Below are positions 1 through 7,691 of a stretch of DNA of 64,000 bases, one piece after another (within the stretch, counting starts at the first letter, position 1; every line of letters starts with the position of its first letter). The stretch comes from an uncultured Lewinella sp. (GTDB lineage Bacteria; Bacteroidota; Bacteroidia; Chitinophagales; Saprospiraceae). The position numbers and the translations under genes are program-made. The notes under the pieces were generated by a model. The model made no database searches. It had not been told where the DNA came from and was given only the letters and a program-made list of their open reading frames with translations. Location of the stretch: positions 1 to 64,000 of the forward strand of contig CALMYQ010000052.1 of the NCBI GenBank assembly GCA_937873655.1, read 5' to 3'.

Positions 1-98
1 CAGTTGGCAGTTCGTCAGTTGGCAGTTCGTCAGTTGGCAGTTCGCCAGTTGGCAGTTCGCCAGTTGGCAGTAATAATGACTGTAGACTGGCGAACTGC
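1..98. repeat. 15-bp tandem repeat array with an inverted partial copy
   Basis: The unit CAGTTGGCAGTTCGY is repeated four times head to tail (1-60) with a fifth partial copy (61-71). A reverse-complement copy, ACTGGCGAACTGC, follows at 86-98. It matches 37-49 and 52-64 in the array, so the region can fold back on itself. There are no unique spacers, so it is not CRISPR. The window edge cuts the array on the left. The core GGCAGTTGGC recurs in the hairpin at 29513-29548. Confidence 0.85.
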
Positions 99-315
99 AA
101 ACAAAATCCGCTCATTTAAGTCGTAAGCTTGCCATGTTTTGCATATTTCCGCTTAGATTTCCTGGATGACTCATGTAATCCTTGCGGTTGACCGCGAACG
201 CCGCACCGATAACGCCTGTCCCCTGAAGGTTGTACAGGATAATTCCCGTTCAATACCGGATTAAATTTGTAACTTTCCACGGACTGTTGAAGTATTCCTC
301 ATTAAAGAGATCACC
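99..315 (+). promoter_or_regulatory. Upstream region of the ABC permease with a -7-like box
   Basis: Noncoding stretch before the first gene. TAAATTTG at 262-269 fits the Bacteroidota -7 consensus TAnnTTTG and lies 46 nt before the ATG at 316. I see no well-spaced -33 TTTG, so this is a candidate only. Nothing else in the stretch is recognisable. Confidence 0.35.
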
Positions 316-2730
316 ATGCTGTGGAATTACCTCCGCATTGCCGCTCGCAATGCATTGAATCACAAATTGTTATCTGTTATCAATGTATTCAGTCTGGCTC
401 TTGGCATAGCGGCCTGCCTGCTGATCTTCCTGTTTATCCATGAAGAGCGGAGCTTCGACGCCTTTCATTCCCGGAAGGATCATATCTACCGGCTGGACGA
501 AGTGCAAAGTTTCCCAGGGACCAATACCCAGAATGTGGCGCTGTCCATGCCCGGCATGGGGCCCAATATTGCGAAGGATTACCCGGATGTAAAGTCGTAT
601 ACCCGCTACTGGAACCGCGGCAAGCGCTTGCTGCAAAAAGACGACCGCCGGATCGTACTGGAAACGGTTTCAGCGGTGGACAGCACCTTCCTGGAAATAT
701 TCGACTTCCCCTTGATCAAGGGTGATCCTTCCGCAGCCCTGGATGAACCCTATTCACTGATCGTCACGGAGAAGACCGCTTCGAAATTCTTTGACGGCGA
801 TCCGGAATCGGCCTTCGGACAATCCCTGACCATGGGTGATCGTCCCTATAAGATCACCGGCGTGATGAAGGATGTGCCAGAATTTTCCCATTTGCAGTTC
901 GATGCCCTTACCTCCATCAGTACGGTGACCAGGGAAAATCCGGAATTTAACCGTCAGTTCGGGGGCAATTTTCTGGTGACCTATTTTTTGATGGATCCAA
1001 CGGCTGACATGGCCGCTTTCGAGGCCAAAATGCCGGAGTTCATGCTGCGTTATATGCCGCCTGACTCCGGCGATGCCGGGGATATCAATGACTATTACAA
1101 GATCTTTTTTCAGCAATTGCCGGACGTCCATCTGACGTCTATGGACATCGAACACGACTACCAGAACTACCGCAAGTTCAACGGCGCATACCTCAATATT
1201 TTTGCCATGGTCGGGGTGTTCATCCTCCTGATCGCGGGCGTCAATTTCATGAACCTGATCACGGCCCGGGCTTCCCACCGCTGGAAAGAGGTCGGCGTGC
1301 GAAAAACGGTCGGCGCTATGAAATCGCACCTGTTCTCCCAGTTCGTGGTGGAATCCGTTTTCCTGGGCTTTGTAGCGTTTCTTTTGGCGGTCCTCATCGA
1401 CCTGGCCTTTATTCCGGTCCTCAACGGCATGATCGGCCGGCATCTTTCGCTGGGTTATTTCCTGGATCATCCGCTCATGATCGGCGTGGCATTGGCAGTA
1501 GCGTTGGGATTGGGTTTTCTGGCCGGGCTTTACCCGTCCGTATTCCTGGCTTCCTTCAAACCGGGGCGCATCCTCAAAGGCGGCAACGTCGGCGGACGCA
1601 GATCTGTTTTCCGCAGTTCGCTGGTGGTCGTCCAGTTCGGTCTGGCCATCGGCATGATCGTCAGTACCCTCCTGGTGATCCAGCAGCTGTATTATATCCG
1701 CAACAAGGACATCGGGTTCAACAAGGACCATATCATGCTGGTGGGCATGAACCAGGATGCCAACAAGGTTTTCGAAACCCTGAAAGGTGAATTGAAGAAA
1801 AGCAGCCACGTGATGGGGGTGACGGCCTCCGGGCAACGGCTGGGCAACAATTTCCACCAATGGGGTTTCAAGATCCGGACCGATTCCATCCGCAGCATTA
1901 CCCCCAGCAACGTCAATGTGGACTACGATTTTCTGGATGTGTACCAGATCCACCTTTTGAAAGGCCGGACCTTTTCCCGCGAAAGGCCGACCGACAAAGG
2001 TTACGCCTTTATCATCAACGAATCCCTGGCCAAAGAGCTGGAACTGGACGACCCCATCGGCGTAGCCGCCGGCCATGGTTTCTATCCCGACGATACCCTG
2101 GGGACCATCATCGGGGTGGTGAGGGATTTCAATTTCAATTCCCTCCATTACGATATCAATACCCTGGAAATGGTCGTCCACCCGGATTGGGGCTACGATG
2201 AAATGTCAGTCCGCATCGACGGCAAGGACGTCGACGCCGCCATTGCGGATGTGGAGCGCGTCTGGAACCAGTTGGTGCCGACCTGGCCGTTCGAATACAC
2301 CTTCCTGGATGAACATTTCGAGGAGCTCTACCGCTCCGACCGCCAGATGGAGGTGGTGGTTACGATCATGGCCCTGCTCGCCATCTTCATCGCCTGCATG
2401 GGCTTGTTCGGCCTGGCCGCCATCACCACCGAGAAAAAGATCAAGGAGATCGGCGTGCGCAAGGTCGTTGGGGCGTCTGTCGGCCAGATCATGGTTCACC
2501 TGTCGCGCAATTTTGCGTGGATGGTGTTCGTCGCCTTCCTCATTTTCAGCCCGGTCACCTGGTGGCTGATGCACAAGTGGCTGGAGAATTTCGCGTACCA
2601 TATCGCTATCGGCCCCCTGGTATTCGTTGCCGGTTGCCTGATCGCGTTGTTTATCGCGTTGATGACGGTAAGCTACCACACGTTGCGCGCCGCCCGTGCT
2701 AACCCCGTTGAATCTTTGCGATACGAGTAG
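316..2730 (+). CDS. ABC transporter permease, MacB/FtsX type (804 aa)
   Basis: Membrane permease of the large Bacteroidota MacB-like family, probably acting with a separately encoded ATPase on lipoproteins, peptides or antimicrobial compounds; the substrate cannot be read from sequence. One TM helix lies near residues 20-43, followed by a periplasmic MacB_PCD-like domain (about 50-285). A first FtsX-like core of three helices spans about 290-425 and carries the coupling motif EVGVRKTVGA. A second periplasmic domain (about 470-670) and a second FtsX core follow, with the matching motif EIGVRKVVGA. Two FtsX cores in one chain is the usual architecture and length for this family. The start is ATG in front of MLWNYLRIAARNAL, a typical N-terminus. 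No ATPase gene is next to it in this window. It stands alone ahead of the amidase gene, with hairpins in between. Confidence 0.9.
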   Translation: MLWNYLRIAARNALNHKLLSVINVFSLALGIAACLLIFLFIHEERSFDAFHSRKDHIYRLDEVQSFPGTNTQNVALSMPGMGPNIAKDYPDVKSYTRYWNRGKRLLQKDDRRIVLETVSAVDSTFLEIFDFPLIKGDPSAALDEPYSLIVTEKTASKFFDGDPESAFGQSLTMGDRPYKITGVMKDVPEFSHLQFDALTSISTVTRENPEFNRQFGGNFLVTYFLMDPTADMAAFEAKMPEFMLRYMPPDSGDAGDINDYYKIFFQQLPDVHLTSMDIEHDYQNYRKFNGAYLNIFAMVGVFILLIAGVNFMNLITARASHRWKEVGVRKTVGAMKSHLFSQFVVESVFLGFVAFLLAVLIDLAFIPVLNGMIGRHLSLGYFLDHPLMIGVALAVALGLGFLAGLYPSVFLASFKPGRILKGGNVGGRRSVFRSSLVVVQFGLAIGMIVSTLLVIQQLYYIRNKDIGFNKDHIMLVGMNQDANKVFETLKGELKKSSHVMGVTASGQRLGNNFHQWGFKIRTDSIRSITPSNVNVDYDFLDVYQIHLLKGRTFSRERPTDKGYAFIINESLAKELELDDPIGVAAGHGFYPDDTLGTIIGVVRDFNFNSLHYDINTLEMVVHPDWGYDEMSVRIDGKDVDAAIADVERVWNQLVPTWPFEYTFLDEHFEELYRSDRQMEVVVTIMALLAIFIACMGLFGLAAITTEKKIKEIGVRKVVGASVGQIMVHLSRNFAWMVFVAFLIFSPVTWWLMHKWLENFAYHIAIGPLVFVAGCLIALFIALMTVSYHTLRAARANPVESLRYE

Positions 2731-2731
2731 A

Positions 2732-2812
2732 GTCAACCCTTGTGGTTGACCAAAACATGATTGACCATATATTTAGAAGAGCTGCCAGGCACTTTCAAAG
2801 TGCCTGGCAGCT
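2732..2812 (+). terminator. Two hairpins after the ABC permease gene
   Basis: GTCAACC (2732-2738) pairs with GGTTGAC (2744-2750) immediately after the stop codon. A second, near-perfect inverted repeat pairs 2780-2795 with 2797-2812 (AGCTGCCAGGCAC against GTGCCTGGCAGCT plus TTT/AAA). No T-tract follows directly, so rho-independent termination is plausible but not certain; a role in mRNA stability is also possible. Confidence 0.45.
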
Positions 2813-2884
2813 GGCTGCCGAAGCGCCTACCACCTGGGAAACCATTTTTTTCCTAAATTAGCCCGAAAACCAACTTGAACGAGC

Positions 2885-5302
2885 ATGAAACATCTCTTCC
2901 TGGCCTTGGCATGCCTCCACCTTTCACTGACATCCGGCATCCAGCTATCCGGTCAACCGGTATCCATTTCCATCCCCGGTCTCGAACAACCCGTCGAGAT
3001 CATCACCGACACCTGGGGCATTCCCCATATTTACGCCCAAACCGAAGCCGACCTCTTCTTCGCCCAGGGGTATTACGCCGCCCGCGACCGGATGTTCCAG
3101 TTTGAGGTCTGGCGGCGGCAGGCGACCGGCACCGTTGCCGAGATCCTCGGCCCGCGTGAACTGAAACGCGATATCGGCGCCCGGCTCTTCCGCTTTCGCG
3201 GCGACATGAAAAAGGAAATGGACCACTACCACCCGCACGGCGAGCTGATCATCACGTCCTATGTGCGCGGGGTGAACGCCTGGATCGAACAAACCGAAAA
3301 GGATCCTTCGCTGCTGCCCCTGGAATTCCGACTGCTCGATATCAAACCCGGCAAATGGACGCCGGACATCGTGGTCTCCCGCCACCAGGGCCTGCTGGGC
3401 AATATCGGCAATGAACTGGACCTGGCGCGCCTCGTGATCAAGGCCGGCCCGGAACAGGTCAGGAAATGGACGTGGTTGCACCCCAATGAGCCCGACCTGA
3501 ATATCGACCCGCGCATCGACCGGGATTTGCTGTTCAAGGACATCCTGGAATTGTACAACGCCTTCCGGCGCCCCGTGGCGTTCAAGCCGGAGGACCTCGT
3601 AGCAGCAGTCCGCAACCCGGATGAGGACCGGTACCGCACCCTCGCAGCCCGGGATGAAATGGACTTCGAAGCGGCTCAACAGGATCGCTCCATCGGTTCC
3701 AACAACTGGGTGGTCAGCGGCGCGCTGACCGCTACCGGTTATCCCATCATGGCCAACGACCCCCATCGGGTGCAGGCCGTGCCTTCCCTGCGCTATATGG
3801 CTCATCTGGTCGGCCCCGGCTGGAATGTCATCGGCGGCGGCGAACCCGAGATCCCCGGCATTTCCATCGGCCACAACGAATACGGCGCCTGGGGACTGAC
3901 CGTCTTCTCCACGGATGCCGAAGACCTCTACGCCTACGAAACCAACCCGGATAACCCCAACCAATACCGGTACAAGGACCATTGGGAAGATATGGTCGTC
4001 ATCCGGGATACGATACCGGTCAAAGGGCAGCAACCCGAGATCGTCGACCTGCGTTATACCCGCCACGGCCCGGTGGTGCTCCAGGACGCGGATAAAAACC
4101 AGGCGTTTGCCGTCCGCTGCGGCTGGCTGGAAGTCGGCGCCTCGCCCTATCTGGCGAGCTTGCGCATGGACCAGGCGCGGACCTGGGAGGAATTCCGCGA
4201 AGCCTGCCGGTACAGCTTCATCCCGGGCGAGAACATGGTCTGGGCGGATCGCGAAGGCCATATCGGCTGGCAGGCGGTTGGGATCGCGCCCATCCGGCCC
4301 AATTTCAGCGGCATGGTGCCGGTTTGGGGCAACGGCGACTACGAATGGGACGGCTACCTGCCCATCAAGGCCCGGCCGCATGCGGAAGACCCGCAGGCGG
4401 GCTTCATCGCTACCGCCAATGAAAACGTAACCCCCGGTGATTATGAATTCAAAGATGCATTGGGATATGCCTGGAGCGACCCCTTCCGCGGCAACCGGCT
4501 CCGGGAAGTGCTGGGCTCCGGCCGCAAACATACCCTCGAGGATATGGCCCAACTGCAGACCGATTACCTCAGCCTGCCCGCCCGGGCGCTCATCCCGATT
4601 TTAAAAGCGACGACCTTCAAAGACCCGCAAGTAGAGAAATGTCGCCAATTGCTGCTGGACTGGGACCTGCAAATGACCCCAAGTTCGGTGGCCGCCGGCA
4701 TCTACCACGCCTGGGAGAAAATCCTGGTCGACCGCGTAGAGCAACTGGCGATCCCGGCAGAATTCCAGGCCTCCGCTTCCCTGCAAATGTGGAAGACCGT
4801 AGAAACCCTGACCCTGCCCGACGGGCGGTTCGGTAAAGACCCCGTCCAGGCCCGCAATCAGCTGGCGGCAACCGCGCTGGAAGAAGCCGTAACTTCCCTG
4901 CAAAAGAAACTGGGAAAGGACATGAACCAATGGATGCTCGGCCAGCCCGGTTACAAGCATATCCGCTATCGCCATCCGCTCAGCAATGCCGTAAAAGAGG
5001 ATGTGCGCGACAAGCTGGAAGTCGGTCCGGCTCCGCGCGGCGGCAACAGTTATACCGTCAACGTCACCGGCAGCGCGGACAACCAGACCCACGGCGCCTC
5101 ATTCCGGATTATTTCCGACCTTAGCGACTGGGACCGGTGCCTGTCCGTCAACACCCCCGGTCAATCCGGCGACCCCGACAGCCCGTTTTACCGGAACTTG
5201 TTCGACATCTGGGCCAAAGACCAGTATTTTCCATTGTTTTACAGCCGGGGTAAGGTGGAATCGGTGGGAGCCCGGAAATTGGATTTGACCCCGGTGAAAT
5301 AA
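2885..5302 (+). CDS. Penicillin acylase family amidase, S45 N-terminal-nucleophile hydrolase (805 aa)
   Basis: Predicted exported Ntn hydrolase that cleaves amide bonds of beta-lactams, acyl-homoserine lactones or other N-acyl compounds; the true substrate is unknown. A signal peptide covers about residues 1-22 (MKHLFLALACLHLSLTSG). The alpha-chain part contains DTWGIPHIYAQTEADLFFAQGY, the typical opening of the family. Autoprocessing is expected between Gly271 and Ser272 in SIGSNNWVVSG, which would make Ser272 the catalytic N-terminal nucleophile of the beta chain. The beta chain carries further family blocks: YPIMANDPHR, GHNEYGAWGLT and RGGNSYTVN near the end. Length is normal for the family. 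It is transcribed alone or with the M28 peptidase 174 bp downstream, separated by repeat-like noncoding DNA. Family assignment is firm; calling it a penicillin acylase in the strict sense would be over-specific. Confidence 0.93.
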   Translation: MKHLFLALACLHLSLTSGIQLSGQPVSISIPGLEQPVEIITDTWGIPHIYAQTEADLFFAQGYYAARDRMFQFEVWRRQATGTVAEILGPRELKRDIGARLFRFRGDMKKEMDHYHPHGELIITSYVRGVNAWIEQTEKDPSLLPLEFRLLDIKPGKWTPDIVVSRHQGLLGNIGNELDLARLVIKAGPEQVRKWTWLHPNEPDLNIDPRIDRDLLFKDILELYNAFRRPVAFKPEDLVAAVRNPDEDRYRTLAARDEMDFEAAQQDRSIGSNNWVVSGALTATGYPIMANDPHRVQAVPSLRYMAHLVGPGWNVIGGGEPEIPGISIGHNEYGAWGLTVFSTDAEDLYAYETNPDNPNQYRYKDHWEDMVVIRDTIPVKGQQPEIVDLRYTRHGPVVLQDADKNQAFAVRCGWLEVGASPYLASLRMDQARTWEEFREACRYSFIPGENMVWADREGHIGWQAVGIAPIRPNFSGMVPVWGNGDYEWDGYLPIKARPHAEDPQAGFIATANENVTPGDYEFKDALGYAWSDPFRGNRLREVLGSGRKHTLEDMAQLQTDYLSLPARALIPILKATTFKDPQVEKCRQLLLDWDLQMTPSSVAAGIYHAWEKILVDRVEQLAIPAEFQASASLQMWKTVETLTLPDGRFGKDPVQARNQLAATALEEAVTSLQKKLGKDMNQWMLGQPGYKHIRYRHPLSNAVKEDVRDKLEVGPAPRGGNSYTVNVTGSADNQTHGASFRIISDLSDWDRCLSVNTPGQSGDPDSPFYRNLFDIWAKDQYFPLFYSRGKVESVGARKLDLTPVK

Positions 5303-5476
5303 ATTTTGGTAAGGACACTAATATCACTAAGTAGCTGAATGGGGCAATCTCGACTGAATGTGCTGAGTGCCCTGAGTGTTAAAGTTTTGAACCACTTAGA
5401 GACTAAAGATCACTAAGGATTTGTTCAATCCCACCTGAGTGTCCTGAGTGCCCTCAGTGGTCAAAAAACATCAAAA
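5303..5476. repeat. Intergenic imperfect direct duplication with CTGAGTG units
   Basis: Two related blocks, about 5313-5380 and 5401-5460, each start with an ACTAA..ATCACTAAG phrase. Each ends with a pair of CTGAGTG units 9 bp apart (5363, 5372 and 5435, 5444). No coding signal is visible. The composition resembles the short phrase-like repeats elsewhere in the window. Confidence 0.55.
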
Positions 5477-6847
5477 ATGATCAAATCGCTCACCACAATT
5501 TTCTTCTTAAGTGCAATGTTTGGGCTCAATGCTCAGATATCCGTCCCGCCGTCTGTCGACCTCCGCATGTACGACATCGCCAACGGACCCGACGCCAAAC
5601 GCATCGAAGCCGATATTCGCAAACTCGTCAGCTTCGGCACCCGGCACACGCTGTCCGACACCCTGTCCGAAACCCGCGGCATCGGCGCCGCCCGCAGGTG
5701 GATCAAATCCGAATTCGACCGGATCTCCGCAGCCTGCAATAATTGCCTGGAGGTGGACTTCCAACGCGGATTGGTGACCAAGGAAGGCAACCAACGCCTG
5801 CCCCAGGATACCTGGATCGTGAACGTGATGGCCATACAGCGAGGGACGCAATACCCCGATCGTTACATCATCATGAGCGGCGACATCGACTCCCGGGTAT
5901 CCGATGTCATGAACGGAACGTCCGAATCACCCGGCGCCAATGACAACGCTTCGGGTATGGCGGGTGTTCTGGAGGCTGCCCGAATCCTGTCCAAATACAA
6001 ATTCTCTTCCAGCATCATCTATGTCGGCCTTTCCGGCGAGGAACAAGGCCTGTTCGGCGGCAAGATTATGGCGGACAAGGCCAAAGCCGACAGCTGGAAC
6101 ATCGTCGGCATCCTCAACAACGATATGATCGGCAATATCGAGGGCCTGAACGGGGTCATTGACAACACCACCTTCCGCGTCTTTTCCGAACCCACGCCCG
6201 TCGAGGAGACCGAACAACAACGCATCTGGCGCAGGTTTTACGGCGGCGAGGTGGACGGACCTTCCCGGCAACTCGCCCGGTATGTCGACCGTATGGTCGA
6301 TCAGTATTGCACCAACCTGGATGCCGTTATGATCTACCGCCTGGACCGGTTTGGACGTGGCGGTCATCATCGCCCTTTTAACGATGCGGGGTTTGCCGGC
6401 GTCCGGATCATGGAGACCAACGAAAATTACAACCGCCAACACCAGAATCTGCGCACCGAGAACGGGGTCGAATACGGAGATGTCATAGAAGGCGTCAACT
6501 TTGATTATGCCGCCAAACTCACTGGCGCCAACGCTATCGTGCTGGCCGGTATTGCCGCAGCGCCGCCTCAACCCGCCAATGTGCAGATCGGCGGCGCCGT
6601 CCAACCTTCCACTCGCCTGCGGTGGGATGCTCAGGACGATCCCAACCTCGCAGGATACAGGGTCTACTGGCGGGACACCACGGCGCCGCAATGGCAGTAT
6701 TCGCGCTTCATTCCGGCCGGAACCACCGATGTGACGCTGGACAATATCATCATCGACAATTACCTGTTTGGTGTGGCGTCGGTCGGTAAAGACGGTAACG
6801 AGAGCCTGGTGGTATATCCGACCACGTTGATCCCAAGAAGGAATTAA
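5477..6847 (+). CDS. Secreted M28 family peptidase with C-terminal Fn3-like domain (456 aa)
   Basis: Predicted exported zinc aminopeptidase of family M28. A signal peptide spans about residues 1-20 (MIKSLTTIFFLSAMFGLNAQ). The peptidase domain runs to about 360. It shows the metal-site block GANDNASGMAGVLEAARIL (bridging Asp), SGEEQGLFGGK with adjacent glutamates (general base and ligand), NNDMIGN, and a His-containing block GRGGHHRPF. The first canonical ligand is normally the His of a G-H-x-D-S motif; here it reads SGDIDSR, so Asp stands where His is usual. The C-terminal ~90 residues (RLRWDAQDDPNLAGYRVYWR and onward) look like a fibronectin type III fold. There is no T9SS sorting domain, so the protein is probably periplasmic or released by another route. 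Nothing else is in its transcription unit. Confidence 0.9.
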   Translation: MIKSLTTIFFLSAMFGLNAQISVPPSVDLRMYDIANGPDAKRIEADIRKLVSFGTRHTLSDTLSETRGIGAARRWIKSEFDRISAACNNCLEVDFQRGLVTKEGNQRLPQDTWIVNVMAIQRGTQYPDRYIIMSGDIDSRVSDVMNGTSESPGANDNASGMAGVLEAARILSKYKFSSSIIYVGLSGEEQGLFGGKIMADKAKADSWNIVGILNNDMIGNIEGLNGVIDNTTFRVFSEPTPVEETEQQRIWRRFYGGEVDGPSRQLARYVDRMVDQYCTNLDAVMIYRLDRFGRGGHHRPFNDAGFAGVRIMETNENYNRQHQNLRTENGVEYGDVIEGVNFDYAAKLTGANAIVLAGIAAAPPQPANVQIGGAVQPSTRLRWDAQDDPNLAGYRVYWRDTTAPQWQYSRFIPAGTTDVTLDNIIIDNYLFGVASVGKDGNESLVVYPTTLIPRRN

Positions 6848-6858
6848 CCGGTACTGGT

Positions 6859-7452
6859 TTATTTTATCCGAATGGCCGCACCGACCTGGGCAAGGGAGAT
6901 ACCTGTGCCCAACTCCCCGAAAACAGAAGTTTTGTGGCTGACAGCGAATTTGAATCCGAGAAAAGCGCCGTACTGGAGCCGAACCTTGCCGGGACGAATG
7001 CCGTGTTGATCCTCGTAAGTGCCGAATTCACCGCTCAGGGAATGGATTATCGTTGCCTGGGCGCCCAACTGGAATCCGCCGTAAAAATCCACGTTATCCG
7101 TTTTGGTGAAATGGGCAGCCACCCGGGCCATTCCCAAAATAGACGTGTTGCGGTAACGCCTTGAATTTTCATTCGGCAGTGGGGGCTTATTCATCTGATA
7201 ATTGGAATAACCGAGGCTGAATCCAAGACTCCAAAGGTCGCTTGCCATCCAGTCTATACCGGCGCTAACAGGCAGGAAGCCCATCTGGGTTTGGTCTTTC
7301 AGATAGGTTGGGAGAATGCCGATCCCGAACCAGGCATCCGCTTGCCCGTGCCGGAATAAACGGGTAGGGAGATAAGCTTGTGCGTCAACAGTTTCGGTGA
7401 TGAACATCAGCGTACAGAAAACAAGGGCAGGTAACAGAAAAAGTTTTTTCAT
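6859..7452 (-). CDS. Outer membrane beta-barrel protein (197 aa)
   Basis: Small outer-membrane protein of unknown role. A signal peptide covers about residues 1-24 (MKKLFLLPALVFCTLMFITETVDA). It is followed by alternating amphipathic strands rich in Gly, Tyr and Phe (GFSLGYSNYQM, FYGGFQLGAQA, LQYGAFLGFKFAV), typical of an 8-strand barrel of the OmpW/porin-like superfamily. It ends in a strand with positively charged terminus (IRIK). It lies 239 bp downstream of the CHAT gene on the same strand, so it may be the last gene of that transcript or independent. It converges on the M28 peptidase with only 11 bp between stops. I cannot assign a specific function. Confidence 0.75.
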   Translation of the reverse strand: MKKLFLLPALVFCTLMFITETVDAQAYLPTRLFRHGQADAWFGIGILPTYLKDQTQMGFLPVSAGIDWMASDLWSLGFSLGYSNYQMNKPPLPNENSRRYRNTSILGMARVAAHFTKTDNVDFYGGFQLGAQATIIHSLSGEFGTYEDQHGIRPGKVRLQYGAFLGFKFAVSHKTSVFGELGTGISLAQVGAAIRIK

Positions 7453-7691
7453 GATCTTGGGCTTTTATGGAGTTGGAGTTTCTTTCAACCCCGGAAAGTG
7501 AATAATGGTTTATGATTGCCGGCGTATGTACATTACAATAAGCAGAAGGGGTACCCTTGCGTGACAAGAAAACAGGTATTTAACATTTCTTTAGTAATTG
7601 GAACCCTTTGGCGCAGATCTAAGATGCAGTAAGTGAGGATCTGAGGCGTTCAAGCCTGCCGAACGGTATGCATGGCGGTTAAATGAATGGT

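Noticed and set aside
754..2181. 475-codon open frame on the minus strand inside the ABC permease gene
   Set aside because: Shadow frame of a gene with GC-rich third positions; the protein is rich in His, Gln and Asp with no domain sense. Similar frames at 2945-4552, 17505-19010, 19575-20984 and 60351-61487 were rejected for the same reason.
2885..5302. Antibiotic-resistance role for the penicillin acylase (and for the class C-like hydrolase at 37607)
   Set aside because: Families are broad; no sequence feature here shows beta-lactam specificity, and the hydrolase has YST instead of Y-x-N.
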